64,000 nt of DNA from Celeribacter ethanolicus (lineage in GTDB: Bacteria > Pseudomonadota > Alphaproteobacteria > Rhodobacterales > Rhodobacteraceae). Location of the stretch: assembly GCF_001550095.1 (NCBI RefSeq), contig NZ_LRUC01000041.1:1-64000 (forward strand), in the 5' to 3' direction. The first letter of the stretch is position 1. Every line of letters begins with the position of its first letter. The notes below the pieces were generated by a model. That model saw only the letters and a program-made list of their open reading frames with translations. It was not told where the DNA came from and ran no database searches. The translations under genes were made by a program, and so were the position numbers. This document shows positions 16,152 through 25,747 of the stretch, one piece after another.

Positions 16152-17549
16152 TTACCCGCCCTCCTCCTTGCTCGAATAGGGCGCAAGTCGCGATACACCG
16201 GGGTCTGGGCGTAGCGGGCGTCCTGTCATCGGGAAAGCCCTCTGCGCACAGTTTTGGCGGTCGCAGATTTTGCAGCCCGCGCCAATCGGCGTGGCACTGT
16301 CCGGGTTCTTCAGGTCCAGCCCGCGGGAATAGACAAGCCGCTCCGCATGCGACAGATCACAGCCGAGCGCCACGGCGAATTCCTTGACCGGCGCGCCGAA
16401 GCCGCCCGTTCCGTGGCGTACCGTGCGCGCAACCCAGAGGTAACTGCGTCCGTCCGGCATCTGTGCCACCTGCGTCAGCACCTCGCCGGGGCGCGAAAAG
16501 GCCGCGTAGACGTTCCACAGCGGACACGATCCGCCGATGCGCGAAAAGTGAAAGTCGGTCGCGGACTGGCGTTTGGAAATATTGCCCGCACGATCCACCC
16601 TGATGAAGAAAAACGGCACGCCGCGCGCCGCGGGCCGTTGTAGGGTGGACAGCCTATGGCAGGTCGTCTCAAACCCCACCCCGAACCGATGGGCGAGCCG
16701 CTCGATGTCATAGCCTTCGGCCTCTGCCGCCTCAAGGAAACTGCCGTAGGGCAGGATCACAGCCCCGGCAAAATAGTTCGCCAAGCCGATACGAAGAAGC
16801 GCGCGACCGTCGTCACTTTCCATCTCGGCCTCCTCAGCCAACCGGTCAATCAGGCTCCCTTGTTCCAGAAACCCAAGCTGCGTCGCCATCTGGAAGGCCC
16901 GCTGCCCCGCTGTCAGTTGCGATGACAGATGCAAGACGCCCGCTCCCGGATCGAAACGGCGCAGCGCGCGCCTGTCATCTTCCAGCACCACGCGAATACC
17001 GTGTCGCCCGGCAAGACGGTCAATCAGCCCTTCGGCCATCCGATCGTGGCGCAGCCCACGCCCGATGCTCTCGGCCGCCTCGTCCAAGGTCGGCACATAG
17101 TTATGCTGTTCGTAGAACCAATCGCGTACCGCCTCAAAGGGGGCAGGTCCTGCCCCCAGTTCGCCGGTGATGCGCCCGTTCATCAGATCCATGCGCTCCG
17201 CACTCTCGCGCAGCCGGGCGTGCGTCGCGATGATGGCGCGGGCGACACCCGGCATGTTGGCCGCGATCTCGCGCACCTCCGCCAGCGATGCGCCTGCCCC
17301 CTGATCGGCCAGAGCCGCCCTCAGATCGGGGATGAGGCGCGCCTCTTCGGCCTCGGAGAAGAGCTGCACATCCAGCCCGAAGACGGCATTCAGTTTCAAC
17401 AGCACGGGCACAGTCAATGGCCGCTGGTTACGCTCGAGCTGGTTGAGATAGCTCGGCGAAATCTCCAAGGCGCGGGCGAGCGCTGCTTGGGTCATGCTGC
17501 GCTCTTCGCGCAGCCGGCGCAGGCGGACGCCCATGAAAGGTTTTTTCAT
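16152..17549 (-). CDS. ScfR/RamB-type XRE regulator of propionate (methylcitrate) genes
   Basis: A 465-residue regulator: XRE helix-turn-helix at about residues 8-60 (MTQAALARALEISPSYLNQL), a central ImmA/IrrE-like DUF955 region (about 155-310) and a C-terminal DUF2083 domain with cysteines (GAGCKICDRQNCAQR). This architecture is the short-chain fatty-acyl sensing ScfR family, which includes RamB and PrpR/MccR. It is divergent from the thioesterase-prpDCB genes, and four TTYGCRAA motifs lie in the shared promoter region (17560-17666). A paralogue at 25748-27184 faces aceB. Likely effector: propionyl-CoA or methylcitrate-cycle intermediates (inferred). Confidence 0.85.
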   Translation of the reverse strand: MKKPFMGVRLRRLREERSMTQAALARALEISPSYLNQLERNQRPLTVPVLLKLNAVFGLDVQLFSEAEEARLIPDLRAALADQGAGASLAEVREIAANMPGVARAIIATHARLRESAERMDLMNGRITGELGAGPAPFEAVRDWFYEQHNYVPTLDEAAESIGRGLRHDRMAEGLIDRLAGRHGIRVVLEDDRRALRRFDPGAGVLHLSSQLTAGQRAFQMATQLGFLEQGSLIDRLAEEAEMESDDGRALLRIGLANYFAGAVILPYGSFLEAAEAEGYDIERLAHRFGVGFETTCHRLSTLQRPAARGVPFFFIRVDRAGNISKRQSATDFHFSRIGGSCPLWNVYAAFSRPGEVLTQVAQMPDGRSYLWVARTVRHGTGGFGAPVKEFAVALGCDLSHAERLVYSRGLDLKNPDSATPIGAGCKICDRQNCAQRAFPMTGRPLRPDPGVSRLAPYSSKEEGG

Positions 17550-17559
17550 TTCTTGATCC

Positions 17560-17666
17560 TTTGCAACATTCGCAATTCAAAAACCATTCCTTCGCAAACC
17601 TACGCGTTTTCAGTAGTTTATATCGACTCCATCGTTGTGAAAAGCTGTCTTTGCTAATTTTGCGAA
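17560..17666. promoter_or_regulatory. ScfR operator cluster, TTYGCRAA motifs
   Basis: TTTGCAAC (17560), TTCGCAAT (17569), TTCGCAAA (17591) and TTTGCGAA (17659) share TTYGCRAA and resemble the published RamB core (TTTGCAAA). They lie in the gap between the divergent regulator (start 17549) and thioesterase (start 17702). Confidence 0.55.
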
Positions 17667-17701
17667 GTTCGGTTTTCACAAACCGACAGATGGAGCCCCT
17701 G

Positions 17702-18097
17702 ATGTCCCAGACGCCCGATGGTCAGCCAGATGATCCGACTGTGATGGTTGAAATGGTCTTTCCCGAACAGGCGAACCACTACGGAACACTGTTCGGCGGC
17801 ACGGCTTTGTCGCTGATGGCGCGGGCCGCCTTTGTTGCCGCCACCCGCAGGGCGCGTGGGGCGGTGGTCATGGCGCGCTCAGAACGGGTGGATTTCACTA
17901 CACCTGTTCAGGTCGGGGAGCTTTTGGAGCTCCGGTCCGAGATTATCCGCATCGGCCGCAGCTCCATGAGTGTCGCCGTCACCGGCATCGCTGAAGAGAT
18001 GGACACCGGAAATCGCCGCGAAGCCCTCAGGGGACGGTTCGAGATGGTGGCCGTGGATGCATCGGGGCGCCCACGCGCCCTTGCTGAAAGACTTTAA
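17702..18097 (+). CDS. Hotdog-fold acyl-CoA thioesterase
   Basis: A 131-residue BFIT/BACH-type (YciA-like) thioesterase. The motif [20 protein letters not shown] is the hotdog helix with its conserved N-x-x-G-x-x-x-G-G, followed by [20 protein letters not shown]. It hydrolyses short or medium acyl-CoA, and next to prpDCB it may release propionate or recycle CoA when acyl-CoAs build up (inferred). The ATG at 17702 ([11 protein letters not shown]) is preferred; an ATG at 17690 is possible. It is 16 bp from prpD and is probably the first gene of the operon. Confidence 0.85.
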   Translation: MSQTPDGQPDDPTVMVEMVFPEQANHYGTLFGGTALSLMARAAFVAATRRARGAVVMARSERVDFTTPVQVGELLELRSEIIRIGRSSMSVAVTGIAEEMDTGNRREALRGRFEMVAVDASGRPRALAERL

Positions 18098-18113
18098 AGA
18101 AGGAAGAGACTGT

Positions 18114-19631
18114 ATGAAGACGCATGACGTGCGGAGCTATAAATCCGCCGAACATCTGGCCCGCGAAGACCAATTGGCCTGGAAGATCGCAGAGGTGGCC
18201 GCCGACCCGGTCGCCGTGGCCCCCGAGGTGATCGAGATGATCATCAATCGGGTAATCGACAACGCCGCTGTCGCCGCCGCCTCGGTGGCGCGCCGTCCGG
18301 TGGCCTCGGCCCGGGCGCAGGCGCTGTGTCATCCCTACGCCCCCGGCGCGACCGTTTTTGGCATGCCGACCGACACCCGCGTCAGCCCGGAATGGGCCGC
18401 TTGGGCCAATGGTACGGCGGTGCGGGAGTTGGATTTCCACGACACCTTCCTGGCCGCCGAATATTCCCACCCGGGCGACAATATCCCACCGGTTCTGGCG
18501 GTCGCGCAGCATGCTGGCCTCTCTGGCCTTGATCTGATCCGAGGGCTGGCGACCGGCTATGAGATTCAGGTCGATCTGGTGAAGGGCATCTGCCTGCATG
18601 AGCACAAGATCGACCATATCACCCATCTCGGGCCGTCGGCTGCAGCCGGGATCGGCACTGCGCTGAAGCTGCCGGTCGAGGTGATCTATCAGGCGATCCA
18701 GCAGGCGCTGCATGTGACGACCACGACGCGCCAGTCGCGCAAGGGCGAGATTTCCTCGTGGAAAGCCTATGCGCCCGCCTTCGCAGGCAAGATGGCGATC
18801 GAGGCGGTGGATCGTGTGATGCGCGGCGAAGGCGCGCCCAGCCCGGCTTGGGAAGGCGAGGACGGCTTTATCGCATGGCTGCTGTCGGGGCCCGAGGCGG
18901 TCTATCACGTGCCGCTGCCGGAGAAAGGCGAGGCTAAGCGTGCGATCCTCGACACCTATACCAAGGAGCATTCGGCGGAATACCAAAGTCAGGCGCTGAT
19001 TGATCTTGCCCGCCGCATGGGACCGAAGATCGGCGATCTGTCCAAGGTCCAATCAATCCTGATCGAGACCTCGCATCACACCCATTACGTGATCGGCACC
19101 GGGGCGAATGACCCGCAGAAGATGGACCCCACGGCCTCGCGTGAGACGCTGGACCATTCGATCATGTATATCTTTGCGGTCGCGCTCGAAGATGGCGGCT
19201 GGCACCACGAGAAAAGCTATGCGCCGGAGCGCGCCCGGCGGCCCTCGACCGTGGCGCTCTGGCACAAGATCTCGACCGCCGAGGATCCCGAATGGACGCG
19301 CCGCTATCACGCCCGCGATCCAAAGGAAAAGGCCTTTGGCGGGCGGGTGACGGTCACGCTTGAGGACGGGTCGCACATCGTGGACGAACTGGCGCTGGCA
19401 GATGCACATCCCGACGGGGCGCGCCCCTTCGTGCGGGCGAATTACGTCCGGAAATTCCTGACCCTCTCAGAGGGTGTGCTGAGTGCATCCGAACAACAGC
19501 GCTTTCTCGATGTGGCCGAGGGGCTTGCCGATCTCGAGGCGGGCGATCTGGGCCAACTCAATTTCGTGGTCGATACCGAAAAACTCGGCGCGCCGCGTCC
19601 GCATGGCATTTTTGATTGGAGGGAAGAATGA
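18114..19631 (+). CDS. prpD: 2-methylcitrate dehydratase PrpD
   Basis: A 505-residue MmgE/PrpD-family protein that dehydrates 2-methylcitrate to 2-methylaconitate in propionyl-CoA breakdown. The full length is present from [20 protein letters not shown]. Conserved blocks include [35 protein letters not shown] and [26 protein letters not shown] precedes the ATG. Its stop overlaps prpC (ATGA). No acnD/prpF is present here, so the next step would rely on a housekeeping aconitase. Confidence 0.93.
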   Translation: MKTHDVRSYKSAEHLAREDQLAWKIAEVAADPVAVAPEVIEMIINRVIDNAAVAAASVARRPVASARAQALCHPYAPGATVFGMPTDTRVSPEWAAWANGTAVRELDFHDTFLAAEYSHPGDNIPPVLAVAQHAGLSGLDLIRGLATGYEIQVDLVKGICLHEHKIDHITHLGPSAAAGIGTALKLPVEVIYQAIQQALHVTTTTRQSRKGEISSWKAYAPAFAGKMAIEAVDRVMRGEGAPSPAWEGEDGFIAWLLSGPEAVYHVPLPEKGEAKRAILDTYTKEHSAEYQSQALIDLARRMGPKIGDLSKVQSILIETSHHTHYVIGTGANDPQKMDPTASRETLDHSIMYIFAVALEDGGWHHEKSYAPERARRPSTVALWHKISTAEDPEWTRRYHARDPKEKAFGGRVTVTLEDGSHIVDELALADAHPDGARPFVRANYVRKFLTLSEGVLSASEQQRFLDVAEGLADLEAGDLGQLNFVVDTEKLGAPRPHGIFDWREE

Positions 19632-20797
19632 CCGGTTCTATCAAGAAACCGAAAAAATCCGTGGCGCTTTCGGGCGTCACGGCGGGCAACACGGCGCTTT
19701 GTTCCGTGGGGCAAAGCGGCAATGACCTGCATTATCGCGGCTATGACATTCTCGATCTCGCGGAGAGCTGCGAGTTCGAAGAGGTGGCGCATCTGTTGAT
19801 CCACGGCAGCCTGCCATCTGCCGCAGAGCTTGACGCCTACAAGGCCAAGCTCAAGGCGTTTCGGGGGCTGCCGAAAGCGGTGCGCAAGACGTTGGAAGCG
19901 ATCCCGGCGGCGGCGCATCCGATGGACGTGCTGCGCTCCGGGGTCTCTGCGATGGGTTGCGCTTTGCCTGAGGCCAGCGATCACAACACCCCCGGTGCGC
20001 GCGACATTGTGGACCGGTTGATCGCGGTGCAGGGGTCGATGCTGCTTTACTGGTATCACTACGCGCAGAACGGCCGACGGATTGAGGTCGAGACCGAAGA
20101 CGACAGCATCGCCGGGCATTTCCTGCATCTGTTGCATGGCAAGCAGGCCAGCGAGGACGAGGTCCGTGCGATGCATGTGACGCTGAACCTCTATGCCGAG
20201 CACGAGTTCAATGCCTCGACCTTTACCGCGCGCTCCATCGCGGGCACCGGGGCTGATGTCTATTCCGCCATCACGGGGGCGATCGGCGCGCTCAGAGGGC
20301 CGAAACACGGCGGCGCGAATGAAGTCGCCTTTGAGACCCAGAAACGCTACGAGACGCCGGAGGAGGCCGAAAGCGACATTCGCGCGCGGGTGGAGAACAA
20401 GGAGGTCGTGATCGGGTTTGGCCATCCGGTCTACACGGTCTCCGATCCGCGCAATGTGGTGATCAAACGCGTTGCAAGGCACCTGTCGGAAACCGCAGGG
20501 TCGATGAAAATGTACGACATCGCTGAGCGGATCGAATTCGTGATGATGGATGCCAAGCGCATGTTCCCGAACCTCGATTGGTTTTCCGCCGTCTCTTATC
20601 ACCTGTTGGGGGTGCCGACGGCGATGTTCACGCCGATTTTCGTCATCGCACGCACCTCCGGCTGGGGCGCGCATGTGATCGAGCAGCGGATCGACAACAA
20701 GATCATCCGTCCCTCGGCCAATTATATCGGCCCCGAAAACCGCCCCTTCCTGCCGCTCGGCCGACGGGGCGTCGACTTTCCCAGAGCTGCGGAGTGA
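19628..20797 (+). CDS. prpC: 2-methylcitrate synthase PrpC
   Basis: A 389-residue citrate-synthase-fold enzyme joining propionyl-CoA and oxaloacetate. Catalytic motifs are [10 protein letters not shown] (about 223-232), [13 protein letters not shown] (about 264-276) and an Asp/Arg-containing C-terminal block. Context with prpD and prpB favours methylcitrate rather than citrate synthase. The ATG at 19628 overlaps the prpD stop and gives the family-typical start ([20 protein letters not shown]). prpB follows 4 bp later. Confidence 0.93.
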   Translation: MTGSIKKPKKSVALSGVTAGNTALCSVGQSGNDLHYRGYDILDLAESCEFEEVAHLLIHGSLPSAAELDAYKAKLKAFRGLPKAVRKTLEAIPAAAHPMDVLRSGVSAMGCALPEASDHNTPGARDIVDRLIAVQGSMLLYWYHYAQNGRRIEVETEDDSIAGHFLHLLHGKQASEDEVRAMHVTLNLYAEHEFNASTFTARSIAGTGADVYSAITGAIGALRGPKHGGANEVAFETQKRYETPEEAESDIRARVENKEVVIGFGHPVYTVSDPRNVVIKRVARHLSETAGSMKMYDIAERIEFVMMDAKRMFPNLDWFSAVSYHLLGVPTAMFTPIFVIARTSGWGAHVIEQRIDNKIIRPSANYIGPENRPFLPLGRRGVDFPRAAE

Positions 20798-20801
20798 GAC
20801 C

Positions 20802-21716
20802 ATGACCTATTTGATTGCAGACGATCTGCCCGAAGAGAGCGCCGGTCGGCGGTTTCGCAAGGCGCTGAACGAACCCGGAATTCTACGCTTGCCAGGCGCA
20901 CATAACGGTCAATCCGCGCTTCAGGCGAAGGCCGCCGATTTCGAGGCGTTGTACCTGTCGGGGGCGGCCATGACCGCGTCGATGGGCCTGCCGGATTTGG
21001 GGATTATCACGATGGATGAGGTCTGTTTCTTCATTCGCCAGATCGCGCGGGCCTCCGGCCTGCCGCTTCTGGTCGATGGCGACACCGGCTATGGCGAAGT
21101 GCTCAATGTCATGCATATGGTGCGTGCATTCGAAGAGGCGGGCGCGGGTGCCGTGCACCTCGAAGATCAGCTTTTGCCAAAAAAATGCGGCCACCTGAAT
21201 GACAAGAAACTCGCCTCTGCGGCGGATATGGCGGCGAAAGTGGCGGCGGCGGCAAAGGCCTCGCGCGATCTCGTGATCATCGCCCGCACAGATGCCGCGG
21301 CCTCCGAAGGGATTGAGGGCGCGGTGGCTCGTGCGAAACTCTATGTCGAAGCCGGGGCCGATGCGATCTTCCCGGAGGCGCTGACTTCGGTCGAGATGTT
21401 CAAGGAGATGCGCGCGGCCCTTCCCGGTGTCAAACTTCTGGCCAATATGACCGAGTTCGGGCGCACGCCCGCGCTCACCGCTAAGGAGTTCGAAGAGCTG
21501 GGCTATGACATGGTGATCTGGCCGGTGTCGTCCCTCAGGGTCGCCAACAAGGCGCAGGAAAAGCTCTACGCCGCCCTTGCCCGCGACGGGGCCACTACGG
21601 CGATGATCCCGGAGATGCAGACCCGCAAGGAGCTTTATGAGACCATCGGGCTAAACACTTTCGAGGCGCTGGACAGTTCAATAGCCGCATCGGTCGCGCC
21701 GGAGTGGGGGGGCTGA
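20802..21716 (+). CDS. prpB: 2-methylisocitrate lyase PrpB
   Basis: A 304-residue member of the isocitrate lyase/PEP mutase superfamily, cleaving 2-methylisocitrate to pyruvate and succinate. Diagnostic features are GDTGYGE (metal site, about 90-96) and the catalytic loop KKCGH (about 126-130), with IARTDA (about 161-166). It completes prpDCB. Order D-C-B with very tight spacing indicates one transcript. Confidence 0.93.
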   Translation: MTYLIADDLPEESAGRRFRKALNEPGILRLPGAHNGQSALQAKAADFEALYLSGAAMTASMGLPDLGIITMDEVCFFIRQIARASGLPLLVDGDTGYGEVLNVMHMVRAFEEAGAGAVHLEDQLLPKKCGHLNDKKLASAADMAAKVAAAAKASRDLVIIARTDAAASEGIEGAVARAKLYVEAGADAIFPEALTSVEMFKEMRAALPGVKLLANMTEFGRTPALTAKEFEELGYDMVIWPVSSLRVANKAQEKLYAALARDGATTAMIPEMQTRKELYETIGLNTFEALDSSIAASVAPEWGG

Positions 21717-21827
21717 TTTCAAACGCTTTTGTATCGAATGTGCAGAGGATAGCTGCGCATGCTTCGGGGTTGGATATGATGTTGCATCACGATTAGATCA
21801 GAGAACTATAGCAAGGATTCACGCCTG

Positions 21828-22700
21828 ATGATTGACCTTCAACCGCTGGCGATTTTACGTGAAATTGATCGGACGGGTAGCCTGACACAGGCCGCCGATA
21901 AATTGTTTCTGACGCAATCCGCCGTCAGCCATGCTGTTCGCCGGTTTGAAGAACGTTATCAGGTGAAACTCTGGAAGCGCGAAGGTCACAAACTGCGCCT
22001 GACTCCGTCGGGGGAGTATCTCCTGGGGCTGGCCAATCGCGTGTTGCCGCAACTGGAATATGGCGCCGTGGTGCTTGAGGATTATGCCAGCGGACGGCGC
22101 GGCGCGATCCGGGTGGGGATGGAATGTCATCCCTGCCAAGACTGGCTGATGCGTGTGCTTGATCCGTTTCTGTCGCAATGGCCTGATGTGGATTTAGACG
22201 TGACAACGGCCTTTCAGTTCGGTGGCCTTGCTGCGCTTTTGAGCCATGAAATCGACATTCTCGTCACGCCTGATCCGGTCGAACAGCCGGGGATCGAGTA
22301 TCAACCCGTCTTTGACTATGAGCTGGTTTTGGCCGTGGCCGAAACCCATCCTTTGGCGGACAAAGGGCGGGCAGAACCAGCGGATCTGGCGGGCGAAACC
22401 CTGATCACCTATCCGGTCTCCCGCGAGAGGCTGGATATTTATACCCAATTTCTGATCCCTGCTCATGCTCTGCCGCGTCGTCACCGCACGGTGGAAACCA
22501 CCGATCTGATGCTGCGGCTGGTGGCGTCGGGCCGTGCGGTCAGCGCAACGCCGGATTGGTTGCTGCGCGACGCCAAGGGGGTGAGGGGCGTACGTCTGGG
22601 GCAGGGGATCGCAAAGTCGATTCATTTGGGTCATCGCAAGGGGGAATGCCCCAATTATCTCAGCGGCTTTATGGAACTGGCTGCCACCGTCCAAATCTAA
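21828..22700 (+). CDS. metR: MetR-like LysR regulator
   Basis: A 290-residue LysR protein: winged HTH at residues about 3-62 (DRTGSLTQAADKLFLTQSAV, SHAVRRFEERYQVKLW) and a LysR substrate domain from about 90. The effector region (VGMECHPCQDWLMRVLDPFL) is typical of homocysteine-sensing MetR. It lies just before mesX-mesD, which make methionine, supporting the assignment. An 8-bp stem with a 4-nt loop follows the stop (22701-22720). Confidence 0.85.
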   Translation: MIDLQPLAILREIDRTGSLTQAADKLFLTQSAVSHAVRRFEERYQVKLWKREGHKLRLTPSGEYLLGLANRVLPQLEYGAVVLEDYASGRRGAIRVGMECHPCQDWLMRVLDPFLSQWPDVDLDVTTAFQFGGLAALLSHEIDILVTPDPVEQPGIEYQPVFDYELVLAVAETHPLADKGRAEPADLAGETLITYPVSRERLDIYTQFLIPAHALPRRHRTVETTDLMLRLVASGRAVSATPDWLLRDAKGVRGVRLGQGIAKSIHLGHRKGECPNYLSGFMELAATVQI

Positions 22701-22720
22701 ACAGTTCAAATCTGAACTGT
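22701..22720 (+). terminator. Stem-loop directly after metR
   Basis: ACAGTTCA-AATC-TGAACTGT is a perfect 8-bp stem starting at the base after the metR stop. There is no T-run, so it may be a processing hairpin or a regulator site rather than a terminator. Confidence 0.4.
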
Positions 22721-22778
22721 GCAAATCGGTCGTCTCCCAGAGGGGACATCCGCAACATGACGGGCACTCATGTATTTC

Positions 22779-22791
22779 TGAGATATTCTCA
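22779..22791. promoter_or_regulatory. Candidate MetR/LysR binding site upstream of mesX leader
   Basis: TGAGATATTCTCA is a 5-bp inverted repeat with a TAT centre, of T-N11-A form, 200 bp before mesX and upstream of the structured leader. MetR control is inferred from position. Confidence 0.4.
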
Positions 22792-22864
22792 TTTTTATTC
22801 ATGATCGACTTCGCGCATATAGCACGGAACAGCTTTGACTTTCCAAGCCCAAGGCGTTCGTACG

Positions 22865-22966
22865 CCACATGAGGACCACCAACTGAGATACCGAAGCCGA
22901 GCCTGGCAAGCCCTGATGTAAACGTCAGGGAACCGCTTGGTGCGCCCGGCTCTCAGGCAAATAGGA
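22865..22966 (+). ncRNA. Structured leader RNA upstream of mesX, SAM-I/IV-riboswitch-like
   Basis: In order: CATGAG (22868), CTGGCAA (22903-22909), a perfect CCCTGA/TCAGGG hairpin (22911-22930), AACCGCTTGGTGCGCC (22931-22946), then GGCTCTCAGG and the AGGA ribosome-binding site (22963-22966). The arrangement GGCAA-hairpin-GGTGC and the CATGAG start resemble the SAM-I/SAM-IV core; TGAG can pair with CTCA to close the structure. The 3' element CTCTCAGGCAAATAGGA also resembles a glycine riboswitch. The genes downstream make methionine, which favours SAM. Confidence 0.5.
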
Positions 22967-22978
22967 TATGCGATCACT

Positions 22979-23959
22979 ATGACCGAAGATTTTGCATTCA
23001 AAATTTCAACTCTTTGCTTCGACGAAAACTATACGCCTGCGGATCACACCCGGCTGACGACCAATTTTGCCAATCTGGCGCGTGGGGAAAATCGTCAGGA
23101 AAACCTGCGCCGTGCGCTCACCATGATCGACAACCGTTTCAACGCGCTGGCGCATTGGGACAACCCCAAGAGTAATCGCTATTCAGTCGAGCTTGAGATC
23201 ATTTCCGCCGATCTGGACATCGAAGGCAATGGTGCGGATTTCCCGGCGATTGAAATGTTGAAAACCACTATCGTCGATCACAAGACAGGCGCACGGATCG
23301 AGGGTATGGTCGGGAACAGCTTTTCCTCCTATGTTCGCGATTACGATTTCAGCGTGCGCCTTTTGGACCACAACAAGGGTCGCGACGGGTTCAGTGTGCC
23401 GGAAAACTACGGCGACTTGCATGGCAATCTCTTCAAACTCTTTGTCACGTCTCCCGCCTATCAAGAGAATTTCGCAAAACGTCCGGTGTTCTGCCTGAGC
23501 GTGTCACACAATAAAACCTACAACCGCACCGCCAACGACCACCCGGTTCTGGGCTTTGAATATCTGCCCGACGACACCTCGCTGACTGAGGCCTATTTCA
23601 AGAAAATGGGCCTTCAGGTGCGATATTTCATGCCGAAAAACAGTGCCGCCCCGCTGGCCTTTTTCTTCTTTGGCGAGCTTTTGAATGATTACAGCAACCT
23701 CGAACTGATCTCGACGATCAGCACGATGGAGAGCTTTCAGCGGATCTACCGCCCGGAAATCTACAACGCCAACGCGCCCGCAGGTGTTGTGTACCAACCC
23801 AGCCTCGATCATCAGGACTATTCGCCGACGCGCATCGTCTATGACCGCGAGGAACGGAGCCAACTGGCCGTCAAGCAGGGCAAATACACCGAAGAGCACT
23901 TCATCAAACCGCACCACGACCGTCTTAAGGCGTGGTCGGCAAAGTTCGCTGCTCAATAA
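22979..23959 (+). CDS. mesX: MesX (DUF1852), oxygenase-like partner of MesD
   Basis: A 326-residue DUF1852 protein starting MTEDFAFKISTLCFDENYTP. DUF1852 proteins are found next to MesD-type methionine synthases and are needed for their function in aerobic bacteria, probably as an oxygenase. Visible conserved blocks include FCLSVSHNKTYNRTANDHPV and YSPTRIVYDREERSQL. No signal peptide. It follows the candidate riboswitch with AGGA 12 bp before the ATG. mesD begins 95 bp downstream. Confidence 0.88.
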   Translation: MTEDFAFKISTLCFDENYTPADHTRLTTNFANLARGENRQENLRRALTMIDNRFNALAHWDNPKSNRYSVELEIISADLDIEGNGADFPAIEMLKTTIVDHKTGARIEGMVGNSFSSYVRDYDFSVRLLDHNKGRDGFSVPENYGDLHGNLFKLFVTSPAYQENFAKRPVFCLSVSHNKTYNRTANDHPVLGFEYLPDDTSLTEAYFKKMGLQVRYFMPKNSAAPLAFFFFGELLNDYSNLELISTISTMESFQRIYRPEIYNANAPAGVVYQPSLDHQDYSPTRIVYDREERSQLAVKQGKYTEEHFIKPHHDRLKAWSAKFAAQ

Positions 23960-24054
23960 AGCGCTTGCACACTCCACAATCAGGCGTTTCCCGATCAGGC
24001 ACAAACTCGATCGGGAAGCGCGTTTTGAACTAAAAACGCACAAGGTCTCAGATC

Positions 24055-25083
24055 ATGAACAAACTGCTTCCCACTTCCACCGCTGGCAGCCTGCCGAAAC
24101 CCTCTTGGCTGTCTGAGCCAGAAAAGCTCTGGTCGCCTTGGAAACTCGAAGGCGAGGCCCTCATTGAGGGCAAACAGGATGCGCTGCGCGTCACGCTCAT
24201 GGAGCAACAGGTCGCGGGCATCGATATCGTCAGCGACGGCGAACAAACCCGCCAGCACTTTGTCACCACCTTCATCGAAGGCCTCGACGGCGTCGATTTC
24301 GAGAAACGCGAGACGGTGAAAATCCGGGACCGCTATGATGCCAGCGTGCCGACCGTCGTCAGTGCCGTGTCGCGCCCGAAATCCGTCTTTGTCGAAGATG
24401 CCAAATTCCTGCGCAGCCAGACCAAAGCCCCGATCAAATGGGCGCTGCCGGGCCCGATGACGATGATCGACACGCTTTACGACGCGCATTACAAAAGCCG
24501 CGAAAAGCTTGCATGGGAATTCGCCAAACTGCTCAATGAAGAAGCCAAAGAGCTTGAGGCCGCAGGCGTCGATATCATCCAGTTCGACGAACCCGCGTTC
24601 AACGTGTTTTTCGACGAGGTGAACGACTGGGGCATGGCCACGCTGGAGCGCGCCATGGAAGGTCTTAAATGTCAGACGGCCGTCCATATTTGCTATGGCT
24701 ATGGCATCAAGGCCAACACCGACTGGAAGAAAACCCTTGGCTCCGAATGGCGTCAATACGAGTTGATCTTCCCGAGCATTCAGAAATCCAGCGTCGATCT
24801 GGTCTCGCTTGAGTGCCACAACTCCCATGTGCCGCTGGATCTAATCGAGCTGATCCGGGGCAAAAAGGTGATGGTCGGCTCCATCGACGTGGCCAACAAA
24901 CCCATCGAGACCCCCGAAGAGGTCGCCGACACCCTGCGCAAAGCGTTGCAATTCGTCGATGCGGACAAGCTTTACCCCTGCACCAACTGCGGCATGGCCC
25001 CGCTGTCGCGCGAGGTGGCGCGGGGCAAGCTGAATGCACTGTCCGCCGGTGCAGAAATTGTCCGGCGCGAACTTCAGGCCTGA
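24055..25083 (+). CDS. mesD: MesD, folate-independent core methionine synthase
   Basis: A 342-residue protein matching only the C-terminal catalytic half of MetE (which is about 750 residues). Zinc and homocysteine ligands are present: IQFDEPAF (about 180-187), HICYGYG (about 204-210), DLVSLECHNSH (about 245-255) and CTNCGM (about 307-312). The folate-binding N-terminal half is absent, so the methyl donor is not methyl-THF. Together with MesX it defines the MesD family. This gives a cobalamin-independent route to methionine. Confidence 0.9.
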   Translation: MNKLLPTSTAGSLPKPSWLSEPEKLWSPWKLEGEALIEGKQDALRVTLMEQQVAGIDIVSDGEQTRQHFVTTFIEGLDGVDFEKRETVKIRDRYDASVPTVVSAVSRPKSVFVEDAKFLRSQTKAPIKWALPGPMTMIDTLYDAHYKSREKLAWEFAKLLNEEAKELEAAGVDIIQFDEPAFNVFFDEVNDWGMATLERAMEGLKCQTAVHICYGYGIKANTDWKKTLGSEWRQYELIFPSIQKSSVDLVSLECHNSHVPLDLIELIRGKKVMVGSIDVANKPIETPEEVADTLRKALQFVDADKLYPCTNCGMAPLSREVARGKLNALSAGAEIVRRELQA

Positions 25084-25151
25084 CGGTTTTACAGTTCGGG
25101 CAAGCGTCACCGGCATGCCCGAACTGCCCCCATTTTGACGGAAACGACCTC

Positions 25152-25654
25152 ATGTCCGACACACTTGCCCCGGAAACCATCGACCCGCGTGCTCTGCGCG
25201 ATTGCTGCGGTCGTTTCGCAACCGGCGTTACGGTGATCACCACCCGCACGCCGACGGTGATCACGGCACGACGGTCAGCGCCTTTATGTCTGTCTCGCTC
25301 GATCCGCCGCTGATCGCGATCTCTCTCGATCGTCGCTCGAAAATGCTGGGCAAACTGCAGGCATCGGGACGCTATGCGGTGAATATTCTGTCGAGCCATA
25401 TGCGCGCACATGCCCTGCATTTCTCCGGGCGGCGCGATGAGACGTTGCAGAACCTTTTCCTTGAGCACGATGGCTTGCCGGTCCTGCGCGAGGCCGCAGC
25501 GCTGCTTGTGGCGGATGTAGTGCAACAGGTTGATGCGGGCGATCACGTTATCGTTCTAGGTCAGGTGCGCCATCTGGATCGCGACCCGGAGGCCGCGCCG
25601 CTTTTGTTCCATGCCGGGCAGTTTGGCCAGCTTGCGTCTGATCTCGTCCGGTGA
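25152..25654 (+). pseudogene. Flavin reductase-like gene with a single-base frameshift
   Basis: The first frame reads MSDTLAPETIDPRALRDCCG, RFATGVTVITTRTP; after about 25255 homology continues in the next frame with GDHGTTVSAFMSVSLDPPLI, SLDRRSKMLGKLQASGRYAV and ends GQFGQLASDLVR at 25654. Restoring one C in ACGCCGACGG gives a normal 168-residue flavin reductase domain protein. It lies 68 bp after mesD and could supply reduced flavin to MesX. It may be a true lesion or a sequencing error; no second lesion is seen. Confidence 0.75.
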
Positions 25655-25747
25655 GCTTTCAGCGATAAAGCAAAATGCTTTCACGGCTGAATAGGCGGTA
25701 TCTCTTCTGTATGAGTGCCCTCATCGAGGGAGGAAGGGAAGCTGAGA

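Noticed and set aside
19442-20803. 453-codon minus-strand frame over prpC
   Set aside because: Shadow of prpC; no recognisable domain or ribosome-binding site.
22865-22966. Glycine riboswitch as the main call for the mesX leader
   Set aside because: Only the 3' CTCTCAGGCAAA part fits well; the GGAGAG and CCGAAGGGGCAA core is not clearly present, and the GGCAA-hairpin-GGTGC core fits SAM types better.
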